Counted from the first letter of the stretch, positions 38,801-48,350 are shown. The stretch is 64,000 nucleotides of DNA from Methylobacterium thuringiense (GCF_022179645.1 NZ_BPRA01000001.1:372001-436000); one strand, 5' to 3'. Notes: a model not told the origin generated them from the letters alone. Made by a program: numbers and translations.

Positions 38801-41104
38801 ATGCGTGTTTCCCGTTCGCCGAGGGCTTGGCCCCGTGCGCTGTCGCTCGCCCTTCCGTTCGCCTGTCTCGCTGTCGGCCAGCCCGCTAAAGCTGAAGAGG
38901 CCGGCGAGGTGACCCTCGAAGAGGTCTCCGTCACCGGCGAGGGCCGCGGCTTCGGCGTCTCGTCTCCGGCAGGCTCCGCCTCGCCCGTCATCGAAAACCC
39001 GGTCGGCCAGATCGTGACGGCGGTCGGCCGCGACGGCGCCATCGCCAATCGCCCCGCCACCAGCATCGGCTCGGTTCTGCTCGACAGCCCCGGCGTCACC
39101 GTGCGCCAGGGCAACGGCGGCCGCGACGTCACGATTTCAATCCGCGGCAACAACGCCCGCTCCACCGGCGTGACCAAGAACACCGTGGTGCTTGAGGACG
39201 GCTTCGTGCTGACCCAGCCGGACGGCGCCTCGCGCTTCGATCTGGTCGACCCGCGCGCCTATTCCCGCATCGACGTCTTCCGCGGCCCGCAATCGGCGTT
39301 GTTCGGCAATTACGCCACCGGCGGCGCACTGGCTTTCCGGACCCGCACGGGGCGCGAGATCGACGGCTACGAGATCGGCACGGATGCGGGCAGCTACGGC
39401 TACCTATCGAACTACTTCACCGTCGGCGCCGCCAGCGGGCCGGTCGAGATCAGCCTGTTCGCCAGCGACGTGCGCGGCAACGGCTATCAGGAGCACAGCT
39501 CCTACGACACGCAGACGATCAATCTGTTGGCGAGCTACACGCCGACGCCCGACAACCGTTTCACCCTGAAGGTGATCGACAACGAGCTGCACGCGGACAT
39601 TCCGGCGCGCTCGTCCCTCGACCAGTACCGCATCAATCCGTTTCAGCGGGGCTGCGCTTCGGCGGCGACGGCCGCCGCGGGCTGCACGACCTACAATTTT
39701 CCGATCAACGGAGCCTTCGGCCCCACCGCGGCGGTCACCGCCGCCCAGGTCGGGCTGGAGCGCAAGGACCGGCGCACCATCGTCGCCGGGCGCTGGGAGC
39801 ACGATGTCGACGCTCAGACGACGTGGCGCATGCAGGTCGGCTACGACGAGCGCAACTACAATCAGCCGTTCTTCACCAGTTCCGGCCGGGGCAGCATCCC
39901 GTCGGTCAACATGCTGAGCGACATCACGCACCGCTCCGAGGTCTTCGGGCTCCCGGCGCTGAGCTATGCGGCGATCAGCTTCAACGCCCTCGACGCGCAT
40001 GCCACCACCTTCAACCTCGCCCCCGCCGCCGGCCCGCGCCTCGGCGCGCTCATCGGCGACCAGTTCTCGCAGCAATCGAACCTCGGCGGTCGCGCCCGCA
40101 CGGAGGTGACATTCTCGGAAGCCTGGACCGGCGTCGTCGGCATCAGTGCCGAGAACACCTGGATCACCGGGCGAAACCTCGCCTACGCCTATTCGGCCGC
40201 GGGCACGACGCGCACGCTGTCGACCGCGGACCGCAGCTTCCTCAACGTCGCGCCGGAACTCGCCCTGGTCTGGCGGCCGAGCGCGGACCTCGCCATCCGC
40301 GGACGCGTCGCCACCGGCTACACCACCCCCGGCGCCGGCAACCTGTTCGTCACCTCCGCCGGCATCCCGGGCAACAACACCGACCTGAAAACCCAGGAGA
40401 ATCTCGGCTTCGACCTCGGCACCGACTGGAGCCCGGTCGCGGGCCTGCGCTTCAGCCTCACCGGCTTCTACGAGTTCTTCCGCAACGAGCTACTGTCGCA
40501 ATCCCCCGGCGCGGGGCTGCTCAGCTACACCTTCAACGCCCCGGCCTCCGAGCATCGCGGCATCGAGGCGGGCGCGGTCTACGCCTTCGCCGAGGGCTGG
40601 CGCGGCACGCTCGCCTACACTTTCGACGATCAGATCTACACGGACTACGTCGAGCAGCTCAGCGCCGGCACCCGCACCTCCCGCTTCGACCGGGCCGGCA
40701 ACGCCATCCCCGGCGTGCCCGCCCACCAGCTCCTCGCCCGCATCGGCTACGACGTCCCGAGCGGGCCGCTCGCCGGGCTCGGCGCCTTCGCCGAGACGGT
40801 GGTGCAGGACGGCTACTTCCTCGACAACGCCAACCTGCTGAAGGTGCCGGGCTTCGCGATTGTGAACGTCAACGTCCACTATTCCAGCCTGCTGCCGGAC
40901 TGGTACGCAAAAAGGATCGACCTCTACGGCGAGGTCCGCAACGTCTTCGACACGACCTACGTCGCCTCGGCCAACCCGCTGGCCAACTCGATCGGCGCGG
41001 CGACCGGCCTGCAGAATGGAGCCGCCGTGCTCGCGGCGACGACGGGCTCGGTCTATGCGGGCGCGCCGCGGAGTTTCGTGGCGGGGATGAAGCTGAGCTT
41101 CTGA
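38801..41104 (+). CDS. TonB-dependent outer-membrane receptor
   Basis: A 767-residue outer-membrane transporter. A signal peptide ends near AKAEEAGE and is followed by a TonB-box-like VTLEEVSVTGEG. The plug domain (about 60-190) contains ITVRQGN-type VTVRQGNGGRDV, ISIRGNNAR and DVFRGPQSALFGNYATGGAL; the 22-strand barrel follows and ends in a C-terminal Phe (GMKLSF). The start at 38801 is preferred over 38762 because it gives a standard signal peptide. The ligand is unknown; a metal chelate is plausible given the DUF2946 neighbour, and this group is often annotated as siderophore or copper receptor. Confidence 0.9.
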   Translation: MRVSRSPRAWPRALSLALPFACLAVGQPAKAEEAGEVTLEEVSVTGEGRGFGVSSPAGSASPVIENPVGQIVTAVGRDGAIANRPATSIGSVLLDSPGVTVRQGNGGRDVTISIRGNNARSTGVTKNTVVLEDGFVLTQPDGASRFDLVDPRAYSRIDVFRGPQSALFGNYATGGALAFRTRTGREIDGYEIGTDAGSYGYLSNYFTVGAASGPVEISLFASDVRGNGYQEHSSYDTQTINLLASYTPTPDNRFTLKVIDNELHADIPARSSLDQYRINPFQRGCASAATAAAGCTTYNFPINGAFGPTAAVTAAQVGLERKDRRTIVAGRWEHDVDAQTTWRMQVGYDERNYNQPFFTSSGRGSIPSVNMLSDITHRSEVFGLPALSYAAISFNALDAHATTFNLAPAAGPRLGALIGDQFSQQSNLGGRARTEVTFSEAWTGVVGISAENTWITGRNLAYAYSAAGTTRTLSTADRSFLNVAPELALVWRPSADLAIRGRVATGYTTPGAGNLFVTSAGIPGNNTDLKTQENLGFDLGTDWSPVAGLRFSLTGFYEFFRNELLSQSPGAGLLSYTFNAPASEHRGIEAGAVYAFAEGWRGTLAYTFDDQIYTDYVEQLSAGTRTSRFDRAGNAIPGVPAHQLLARIGYDVPSGPLAGLGAFAETVVQDGYFLDNANLLKVPGFAIVNVNVHYSSLLPDWYAKRIDLYGEVRNVFDTTYVASANPLANSIGAATGLQNGAAVLAATTGSVYAGAPRSFVAGMKLSF

Positions 41105-41225
41105 GCGGGGGAGGGGACAACTCCTCCATCATAAATCAGCCGCGTTGTGCAGCGCGTATTCAGACGCCCGGGCGTAGGAAGTTCCTCGCCCGTCGTCGCG
41201 TTCCTGCACCGGTGCCCGCCGCCCG

Positions 41226-44200
41226 ATGAACCCCATCCTGATCAAGCTGTTCGCGACCGCGCTGACCCTCAGCCAGGTCACGACGCGGCCGGACGCGGTC
41301 AAGACGCAGTTCGATCCCGCGACCGAGGGCGACCAGGTCGTGCAGATCCTGCGCGACGGCTGCGCCCACATGCGGAAAAGCTTCGACATCGAGGACATCA
41401 ACCTCGACGAACTCATCAGCACGGCGATGGAGGACCCGACCACCGTCGCCGGAGACAGCGCACCCAAAATCCTGCACGGGCTCGATCTGGCCGAGCTGAA
41501 CACGAGCTACAAGCAGTTCTGCAAGGGCGAGAACCCGGCCAAGTCGCCGTTCGAGGCGCGGGCGGTGATCGAGTTCTACAACAACGCGGTCAAGGACCTG
41601 CCCACGGCCGAAGCGCTGCGGGACACCAAGCTGCCCGGCGCGAGCATCATCCTCGACGCCGCCGGCAAACCCTATTCCGAGGCCTTCGAGGCGAACGGGC
41701 GCCGGCGCGTGGTGCCGATCGCAGAGGTGCCGGAGATGGTGCAGAAGGCCTTCGTCGCGGCGGAGGACAAGCGCTTCTACCAGCACAAGGGCATCGACGA
41801 GCGCGGCGTGATCCGCGCCTTCATCGGCAACCTCGCCTCGCCCGGCCGCCCGGCCGGCGGCTCGACCATCACGCAGCAGGTGGTCAAGAACCTGTCGGTG
41901 GGCGACGACGTCACCTACGAGCGCAAGATCCGCGAGATGATCGTCGCGGCGCGGCTGGAGCAAATCCAGACCAAGCCGCAGATCTTGGGACTCTACCTCA
42001 ACGGGATCTATCTCGGCCGCGGCGCTTACGGCATCGAGATGGCGGCGCGCAGCTGGTTCGGGAAATCGGTCGGCACGCTCACGGTGCCCGAGGCGGCCCT
42101 CCTCGCCGGCCTGCCCAAGGGCCCGAACTACTACAGCCCCGACAAATACCCCGACCGCGCCCGCGAGCGCCGCGGCTACGTCCTCTCCCGGATGAAGGAG
42201 GACGGGGTCATCACCGAGGAGCAGCTGGCCGAGGCGCAGAAGAGCGATCTCGGCACGAAGCCCGTCGAGACGGCGCGACGCGATTCCGGCTTCTACTTCG
42301 TCGAGCATCTCGGCCGCGAGGCGCGGACCTTCGCCGGCCTCGAATCCCTGACCAGCGCCTCCTACACCGTGCGTTCCACCGTCAATGCCGGCCTGCAGAC
42401 CGCGACCGAGGCCGCGCTTCAGGACGGGCTCGCCGCCTACGAGCGCGGCACCGGCCGCCTGTTCTACGACGGGCCGGAGCTGAGCCTCGCCGAGGCCGTG
42501 AAGAAGCTCGAGGCCGCGCCGCCGACCGCGGAAGCCGCCCTGCTGCCTGCACCGGCGCCGGTGCCCGAGGCGAAGCCGGCTCCCGGCAGGAGGGCCGCGC
42601 TCAAGCAGCCGCCGGTCCCGAAACCGGCCGGTCCCAAGCCCGCCTGGCAGCGTGCGCTCGAGGCGGCGCGGCCGATGCTCTACGACGTGCACTGGCCGCT
42701 GGCGGTGGTGCTCTCCACAGGGAAAGCCGGCACCAAGGTCGGCCTCGCGGACGGGCGCGTCGCGAGCCTCGATGCCGGTGCGGCCCGCGGGCGGCTGCAG
42801 CTCTACGACGCCGTGCGGGTGAAGCTGACCGATCCCGCCTCCCGCACGCCGCGCGCGCAGCTGCGCATCCGCCCGGCCGTGCAGGGCGCCGCGATCGTGC
42901 TGGAGAACCGTACCGGCAAGATTCTGGCGATGACCGGCGGCTTCTCCTACCCGCTGAGCCAGCTCAACCGGGTGACGCAGACCGTGCGCCAACCCGGCTC
43001 GACCCTGAAGCCGTTGACCTATCTCGCCGCGCTCAATGCCGGCCTTCAGCCCAACACCCTGGTGATGGACTCACCCGTCACCCTGCCGCCGATCGGCGGG
43101 GCAGGGGATTCCTGGTCACCCAAGAACTACGACGGCGGCGGCTCCGGCCCGACGACGCTGCGGCGCGGGCTCGAGTTCTCCAAGAACCTCGTCACCGCCC
43201 GCCTGCTGCAGGGCGGCATCGCGGAGAAGGCGCCGGCCAGCCTCAAGCGGGTCTGCGACATCGCGCTCGAAGCCCAGCTCTACGCCGAGTGCGAGAACTA
43301 CTACCCGTTCGTGCTCGGCGCGCAGCCGGTGCGGATGATCGACCTCGCGAGCTTCTACGCGGCCATCGCCAACGAGGGCGGCCGCCCGAGCGCCTACGCG
43401 CTGGAATCGGTGGAGCAGGACGGCAAGGCGGTCTTCACCCGGCCGGAGAAGCCGCCGGTGCGGATCGGCTCGGCCGACCGCATCGCCTTCTACCAGCTCA
43501 AGACCATGCTGCAGGGCGTGACCCAGCACGGCACCGCGGCTGCGCTCTCGGGCATCTCGGCCTACGTCGCCGGCAAGACCGGCACCTCGGAGAACGAGAA
43601 CGACGCCTGGTTCGCGGGCTTCAGCAACGAGATCACCGTGGTGGTCTGGGTCGGCTACGACAACGCCGACGGCATCCGCAAGACGCTCGGCCGCGGCCAG
43701 ACCGGCGGCCACGTCTCGGTGCCGGTCGCCAAGGCGATCTTCCAGGCCGCCTGGGCCAACGGGGTGCCGCGCACGGCCCTGGCCCCGCCGTCCCCCGAGG
43801 CCGCGAGCCAGATCGCCGACATCTCGATCGATCCGCGCAGCGGCCAGCGCATCGCCGGCGGCGGCTTTCTGGAACATTTCCGCCGGAAGAACGGCCAGGT
43901 CGCGGACACCCAGTTCAACCTCGTCCCGCGCGAGACGATGTACGCCATGCGGCCCGATTCAGAGGATGGCGACTTCGGCAATTCCGAGAACGGCGCGGAC
44001 GTGGCCGGCGACGATGCCGGCAACCGGGCCGGCCGTGCCGGCGACGACCTGCTCGATCCGTTCGGCGGCGAGGAGCGCGACCCCTACGCCGCGCGGCGCA
44101 CGCAGCGCTACGACCCCTACCCGAACTGGCCCGGCCGCAGCCGCTACGGACAGGCGCAGCCCTCGCCGTTCGGGGATGACGGCGAAGCCGTCCAGCGCCC

Positions 44201-44249
44201 GCGCCGTCGCGACCCGGACTATCTGTTCGGCGAAGACCCGCGCTACTGA
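41226..44249 (+). CDS. Class A penicillin-binding protein (PBP1-like transglycosylase/transpeptidase)
   Basis: A 1007-residue peptidoglycan synthase. The GT51 glycosyltransferase shows AAEDKRFYQHKGID (catalytic Glu180) and GGSTITQQVVKNL; the transpeptidase shows RQPGSTLKPLTYL (Ser592, Lys595), EFSKNLVTA and the KTGTSENENDAWF motif (Lys784). A Pro/Ala/Lys linker at about 435-480 separates them, and an acidic, Arg-rich tail of about 80 residues ends the protein. The first 25 residues are only weakly hydrophobic (MNPILIKLFATALTLSQ), so the usual membrane anchor is not obvious, and about 110 residues of non-family sequence precede the GT51 domain. Confidence 0.93.
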   Translation: MNPILIKLFATALTLSQVTTRPDAVKTQFDPATEGDQVVQILRDGCAHMRKSFDIEDINLDELISTAMEDPTTVAGDSAPKILHGLDLAELNTSYKQFCKGENPAKSPFEARAVIEFYNNAVKDLPTAEALRDTKLPGASIILDAAGKPYSEAFEANGRRRVVPIAEVPEMVQKAFVAAEDKRFYQHKGIDERGVIRAFIGNLASPGRPAGGSTITQQVVKNLSVGDDVTYERKIREMIVAARLEQIQTKPQILGLYLNGIYLGRGAYGIEMAARSWFGKSVGTLTVPEAALLAGLPKGPNYYSPDKYPDRARERRGYVLSRMKEDGVITEEQLAEAQKSDLGTKPVETARRDSGFYFVEHLGREARTFAGLESLTSASYTVRSTVNAGLQTATEAALQDGLAAYERGTGRLFYDGPELSLAEAVKKLEAAPPTAEAALLPAPAPVPEAKPAPGRRAALKQPPVPKPAGPKPAWQRALEAARPMLYDVHWPLAVVLSTGKAGTKVGLADGRVASLDAGAARGRLQLYDAVRVKLTDPASRTPRAQLRIRPAVQGAAIVLENRTGKILAMTGGFSYPLSQLNRVTQTVRQPGSTLKPLTYLAALNAGLQPNTLVMDSPVTLPPIGGAGDSWSPKNYDGGGSGPTTLRRGLEFSKNLVTARLLQGGIAEKAPASLKRVCDIALEAQLYAECENYYPFVLGAQPVRMIDLASFYAAIANEGGRPSAYALESVEQDGKAVFTRPEKPPVRIGSADRIAFYQLKTMLQGVTQHGTAAALSGISAYVAGKTGTSENENDAWFAGFSNEITVVVWVGYDNADGIRKTLGRGQTGGHVSVPVAKAIFQAAWANGVPRTALAPPSPEAASQIADISIDPRSGQRIAGGGFLEHFRRKNGQVADTQFNLVPRETMYAMRPDSEDGDFGNSENGADVAGDDAGNRAGRAGDDLLDPFGGEERDPYAARRTQRYDPYPNWPGRSRYGQAQPSPFGDDGEAVQRPRRRDPDYLFGEDPRY

Positions 44250-44292
44250 CGCCGACGCCGAACCGTACTTCTTCACAGCTCGAGGATCCGAC

Positions 44293-45351
44293 GTGCTGAA
44301 ACCGCTTTCGGCGACCCTTCTCGTCGCCCTCGTGATGACGGAGCCCGCCGCGGCCCAGGACGGCGTCAAGCTGCAGCCGCCTGCCGCGACGGCCGCCAAC
44401 GTGAAGGATGTCGCGAGCCTGGAGCCGGCGGACGTCGCCACGCTCAAGCCCGGCACGATCCTGTTCACGGACTACCGGGAAAAGGCCTCGGCCAATCCCG
44501 AGAGCGGGCTCGTCGCCTATGCCGACTGGCTCAAGACCCGGCCGGCCGAGGCGGCAGCGCTCTCGCCCTATCCCGGTTATGTCGAGCCCGACTACAGCGT
44601 GACCCTCAACGGCGTCACGAAGCAGCGCCACGAGACCCTGAAGGTCTACGTGGCCGAGGGCCGTTTCGTAGTCCCCAAGCCCCCGGGCGCCATCGACCTG
44701 TCGCGCTACGCGACCCTCGATTTCGTCTCGAAGATGGACGGCGCGATCCGGCACAAGGCGCTGAGCCCGGCGGAGGTGACGCCGACCAAGGACCCGCTCG
44801 CCGCCTTCGCCAAGCGCCCCGACCGGCCCTGGTGCGAGGCCGCGAACACGGTCTGCCTGGAATCGCGCTACGACCTCGAAGGCAAGCTGCCGCTCGGGGT
44901 GAAGCTCGCCAACAAGCTCGAACTCGGCTCAACCAAGAAGGTCGCCGAATTCGTCTCGTTCCAGAGCGAGCTGCGGCTGCTGTCGCCCGGGGAGGCGGCG
45001 GGACTTGGCACGCTCACGCGGATCGACACGCCGGTGGCGGGCGGCCTCGAACAGACGATCTTCTGGGTCAACCAGATCCTGCGCTTCGGCAAGTTCCTGG
45101 CCGTGGTGCAGCCGGCCCCGAACGATCCGGGCAAGTCGGTGATCACCACCTACATGGCGCTCGCGGTGAAAGCGGACGTTCTCGACCGCAAGCAGGAATA
45201 TGCCCGCGTGCCGGTGCTGAAGAACCTGCTGCCGGTCCAGGTGCTGATGGGTAATTCGTCGTTCAACACCGGCACCTCGATCAGCGCCGGTCTGCCGACC
45301 TACGCGCGCAACCGGCTGAGCGCCTTCGCCGAGGCGGTGGCGAAGAACTGA
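44293..45351 (+). CDS. Exported hypothetical protein
   Basis: A 352-residue protein with a GTG start at 44293 and GAGG 8 bases upstream. The N-terminus MLKPLSATLLVALVMTEPAAAQD is a signal peptide. The body has mixed strand and helix, two cysteines close together (CEAANTVCLES near 185) that may form a disulfide, and VITTYMALAVKADVLD and GNSSFNTGTSISAGLPTY near the C-terminus. I do not recognise a family. It lies 43 bases after the penicillin-binding protein, so a periplasmic wall-related role is possible from context alone. Confidence 0.75.
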   Translation: MLKPLSATLLVALVMTEPAAAQDGVKLQPPAATAANVKDVASLEPADVATLKPGTILFTDYREKASANPESGLVAYADWLKTRPAEAAALSPYPGYVEPDYSVTLNGVTKQRHETLKVYVAEGRFVVPKPPGAIDLSRYATLDFVSKMDGAIRHKALSPAEVTPTKDPLAAFAKRPDRPWCEAANTVCLESRYDLEGKLPLGVKLANKLELGSTKKVAEFVSFQSELRLLSPGEAAGLGTLTRIDTPVAGGLEQTIFWVNQILRFGKFLAVVQPAPNDPGKSVITTYMALAVKADVLDRKQEYARVPVLKNLLPVQVLMGNSSFNTGTSISAGLPTYARNRLSAFAEAVAKN

Positions 45352-45385
45352 ACCGTGACGGGGACGATCGCGGCAGCCCCGTCGA

Positions 45386-45946
45386 TCAATCCTTCGCGGA
45401 CGGATCCGGCTCGGCCACACGGCGCAGGCGGCCGTTGCGCTTTTCGTAGCGGAAGATCGAGGTGAGCGCTTCGGTCGTCGCGCCGTCGTCCGGCGGCGCT
45501 GCCGGCGGGGCGATGTCGGCGCGGCCGGCCCGGGCGACGACGCCGAGCGCGATCTCCCGGTCGCGACGAAGAGCGGCGATCAGGGCCGGCGCCATCCGCG
45601 CGACGAGGGAGGTTCCATCGCCGAACGCGATCTCGACGGAAACCGGGGCGGTCCCCGCCGGCGCGAAGCCTTCCTCGATCACGCCGAGCCCGGCCCGCAC
45701 GGTCGAGACCGCGAGACGGGCCGGCATCGGGAGACGGGCGGCGGCCGGCAGGACGTTGCGCACGGTATCGAGAAAGCTCGGAAGGCGCTGCGAAGCCGCG
45801 CTCCTGGGCGCATCGTCGTCGCGCGGCGTCAGCCGGGCGATGGCCTCGACGCCGCGCATCTCGCCGTTCGACAGGGTCAGCAGGCCGCGCAGATAGGAGC
45901 CGGTCCCGGCACCGCCCGTGCCCTCCTCGATCGGAAACACGCTCAT
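45386..45946 (-). CDS. Hypothetical protein, 186 residues
   Basis: A soluble protein starting MSVFPIEEGTGGAG, with SYLRGLLTLSNGEMRGVEAI, a SVEIAFGDGTSLVARMAPAL strand region and a charged C-terminus (EALTSIFRYEKRNGRLRRV). No signal peptide, membrane helix or catalytic motif is visible. It follows the small lipoprotein gene by 31 bases on the minus strand and converges on the exported protein gene at 45351. The family is not recognised. Confidence 0.6.
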   Translation of the reverse strand: MSVFPIEEGTGGAGTGSYLRGLLTLSNGEMRGVEAIARLTPRDDDAPRSAASQRLPSFLDTVRNVLPAAARLPMPARLAVSTVRAGLGVIEEGFAPAGTAPVSVEIAFGDGTSLVARMAPALIAALRRDREIALGVVARAGRADIAPPAAPPDDGATTEALTSIFRYEKRNGRLRRVAEPDPSAKD

Positions 45947-45977
45947 CCGGTGCTCCGTTCGAGCCGCGCCGCGGCGC

Positions 45978-46199
45978 TCAGTTGCCGCGATTCACGATCG
46001 ACGGGATTGAGGGCTGCGTGAACTGGCGGTTCACGTCGGGGCGAGTCTGGGTGCCGTTGGTGTCGCTCGACCTGCGATAGTTGTCCATGTTGAAGCTCTC
46101 GGCCAGGCCGCTGCCGCTGGGGCCGGAACCCGAGCTGCTGCAGCCGGCGAGCGTGCAGACCGAGAGCGCGGCGGCAACGGCGAGGAAGGTCAGGCGCAT
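45978..46199 (-). CDS. Small lipoprotein
   Basis: A 73-residue protein: signal peptide MRLTFLAVAAALSVCT followed by the lipobox LAGC, so Cys20 would be lipidated after signal peptidase II cleavage. The mature part is short, polar and Ser/Asn/Gly-rich (SSSGSGPSGSGLAESFN, RQFTQPSIPSIVNRGN), without a domain. It is the first of two closely spaced minus-strand genes. Function unknown. Confidence 0.75.
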   Translation of the reverse strand: MRLTFLAVAAALSVCTLAGCSSSGSGPSGSGLAESFNMDNYRRSSDTNGTQTRPDVNRQFTQPSIPSIVNRGN

Positions 46200-46508
46200 C
46201 GGTGGATTCCCGTTAACAAGTTCTGCAGGTCGCTGGCCGTCATGCCGGTGCCGTGCAAGGGTGAGCCTTGGATTTGCGGTCCGGCGAACCCGATTGCACC
46301 GGCATTGACGTGCGGCCCCGAGCGGCTCCGGTCAAGCAACCCTCTATCATCCCCTAACGCTTTCGCTTGGATCTGATGTCGGGCGGACACTGCGGGATTA
46401 CCACGCCGCACGGAAGACGGCCCCAGAGGCCATGACACCACGGCAATCGTGTGGAGGAAGCCGGCCTACGGATGGCGCAACCGGGGCGAATTCGCGAAGA
46501 ATCTGCCC
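46200..46508. other. Divergent intergenic interval, no gene seen
   Basis: 309 bases between the lipoprotein (minus) and the 82-residue protein (plus). Both directions should start here, but I cannot point to a consensus promoter. Short open frames on either strand lack ribosome-binding sites. No repeat family member was recognised. Confidence 0.4.
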
Positions 46509-46757
46509 ATGAGCAACGTCGTCCCCTTCCGCCGTCCCGCGCCGACCGCCCTGCGCGCCCGCTGCGACGTGGTCTCGGTCGCCGACGACCTGTTCGCGGC
46601 CCTCGACGGCGTCGAGGATCTGGCCCAGCGCGCCGCGCTGATGGGCCGGCCGACCGTCGAGGTGGAACGGACCGTCCAGAATCTGCTCGACGCCGTCAGC
46701 GCTCTCGAACGCGCACTTGACTGCCTCGGCGAGGGCAGCGAAGCCGCGCCGGCCTGA
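46509..46757 (+). CDS. Small hypothetical protein, 82 residues
   Basis: From the ATG at 46509: a short basic start (MSNVVPFRRPAPTALRAR) followed by amphipathic helices (ADDLFAALDGVEDLAQRAAL, VERTVQNLLDAVSALERAL). Frame and codon usage look genuine, but the ribosome-binding site is weak (only GAAG upstream). The NVVPFRR start is a pattern seen in many small alphaproteobacterial proteins. Function unknown. Confidence 0.55.
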   Translation: MSNVVPFRRPAPTALRARCDVVSVADDLFAALDGVEDLAQRAALMGRPTVEVERTVQNLLDAVSALERALDCLGEGSEAAPA

Positions 46758-47079
46758 CCTTCTAGCCCCTCAGAACGGTATCCGATCCGAGGTCTCTTCT
46801 TGCCGCGCTTCCGTCCGACCGAACGGTATCCTACTTGGCCGGAAAACGCTCTGACGCCGACGCGCTCGTCCGGACGGCTGTTTTTATCCTCCCCGGCTCG
46901 TGCGGGGATACGCGGCAGACCGTCGGCACGTGTCCGCGATTGGTTTCGTCCATACCCTGCCGCAATGGTCATACGCAGTCCGACGGCTTGCCAAACAATC
47001 TTGCCGATCCGTAATACGAATCGCAAGTAAGCGGCGGATGAAATGCTGCCGACCTCGCCGGGACAGGAGTCATCTGGCC
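46758..47079. other. Intergenic interval upstream of truncated regulator
   Basis: 322 bases with no convincing gene. It includes a short hairpin CCCCGGCTCGTGCGGGG at about 46892-46908 behind a TTTTTATCC tract, and a lower-GC part (46960-47045) than its surroundings. The missing helix-turn-helix of the downstream gene is not encoded here in any frame that I can recognise. Confidence 0.4.
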
Positions 47080-47412
47080 ATGACGACATCATCGGTATCG
47101 AACGAATCCTTCGAAACGGACCAAAATCTGCTTGAAAATCACTTTCCCATTTGCGACGACTCAGGTGAAGTGGGTCGCTCCATGCGGGTTCTCGAACGTC
47201 TTGCGCTGACACTCGGCGTGCCCGTCGCGATCTTCTTCGAGGAGAGCTCCCCTTCCGCGCCGCCGGACGCGGCATCCGCCGAGGAGATCGCCGACCTGAC
47301 CCGTGCGTTTCTCGCGATCAGCGATCCGACCCTGCGCCGATATTGCCGCGACATCGTCCGGGCAGCGGGCGCCGAGGGGGTATCCGGCGGCCAGATCCTC
47401 GAATCGGCCTGA
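47080..47412 (+). pseudogene. XRE-type regulator C-terminal remnant
   Basis: The frame from the ATG at 47080 gives 110 residues. Residues about 38-55 (VLERLALTLGVPVAIFFEE) match the helix that follows the DNA-binding domain in XRE-family regulators of alphaproteobacteria (pattern L-ALxVPVxYFFE), and LTRAFLAISDPTLRRYCRDI continues as in that group. The preceding 35 residues (SSVSNESFETDQNLLEN...) do not contain the expected helix-turn-helix. It may be a truncated relic or a small protein that has lost DNA binding. The start is uncertain (GGAG 11 bases upstream). Confidence 0.5.
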
Positions 47413-47417
47413 CCGGA

Positions 47418-48098
47418 TCAGTTGCCGGCAGCCATCACGCTCGTGATGACCGTGCCGTAATGGCAGGCTGCGGCCGCCAGCACGAAGCTGTGCCAGATCG
47501 CGTTCTGGAAGGGCAGGCTCCGCCAGACGTGGAAGACCACGCCGAAGGAATAGAGCAGGCCACCGATGGCCAGCATCCACATCGCCGCTGGCGAGAGGCC
47601 GGCGATGGTCGACTCGTAGGCGAGCACGCCGCTCCATCCGAGCATGAGGTAGAGCGCGATCGAGACGCGATCCCAGCGGCCCGGCATCAGCAGCTTGAGC
47701 GCGATGCCGATCGCGGCGATCGTCCAGATCACGGCCAGCAGGCCCCAGGCGACGGGCCCGCTTCCGACCAGGACGACGAGCGGCGTGTAGGTGCCAGCGA
47801 TCATCAGGTAGATCAGGGCATGGTCGAACCGGCGCAGGATCCACTTGCGGCGCGAGACCGGCCACATGTTGTAGGCGGCAGAAATACCGAGCATCGAGAC
47901 GAGGGCCGCGGCGTAGATCAGGACCGAGGCCCGCTCCATCCAGCCGAGATGGGCGAAGGTTGCCGTCGCCACGAGCGCGACGGCCCCGGCGATGCCGAGC
48001 GCAACCCCGATGAGATGCACGGCCCCGTCCGCGAGAAGCTCCTCGCGGGTGTAGTGCCAGGTCAGCGCGAGCGGCCTTCCATCTTCCGCCAGGAACAT
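47418..48098 (-). CDS. PAQR/hemolysin III family membrane protein
   Basis: A 226-residue protein with seven hydrophobic helices. Family landmarks are WHYTREELLADGAVHLIG at the start, SAAYNMWPVSRRKWILRRFDHALIYLMIAGTYTP (the conserved SxxYH/RRxDH region), and a C-terminal HVWRSLPFQNAIWHSFVL with the conserved histidines that may bind zinc. GAGGAG 6 bases before the ATG at 48098 sets the start. Despite the family name a haemolytic role is not implied. It converges on the regulator remnant with 5 bases between. Confidence 0.88.
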   Translation of the reverse strand: MFLAEDGRPLALTWHYTREELLADGAVHLIGVALGIAGAVALVATATFAHLGWMERASVLIYAAALVSMLGISAAYNMWPVSRRKWILRRFDHALIYLMIAGTYTPLVVLVGSGPVAWGLLAVIWTIAAIGIALKLLMPGRWDRVSIALYLMLGWSGVLAYESTIAGLSPAAMWMLAIGGLLYSFGVVFHVWRSLPFQNAIWHSFVLAAAACHYGTVITSVMAAGN

Positions 48099-48350
48099 CC
48101 GCGGCTCCTCATCGATCGTTGGACAATAAGTCTTGGGCTGCCAAAGTCGTTCCATGGCGGAAATACCGAGATCCACTCTTGGCCGGCAAAACTCGAACGC
48201 GTAGTCACCTCAAGACATTTGTGCGGCGCGGCAAGAACCAATGCAGTCTAGTGCACCGCGAGACTTGAGCCTGATCAGTGTCCATTTCTGAAGCACGATC
48301 GTTGCCGATCCTGCATGGACCGTGCCGCCCGCATGTCCCGAAGCGGGATG

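Noticed and set aside
46885-46915. Hairpin with a TTTTTATCC lead and CCCCGG...CGGGG, similar to a type I-E CRISPR repeat
   Set aside because: Only one copy is present, with no second repeat at a spacer distance and no cas gene in the window. A short GC hairpin explains it.
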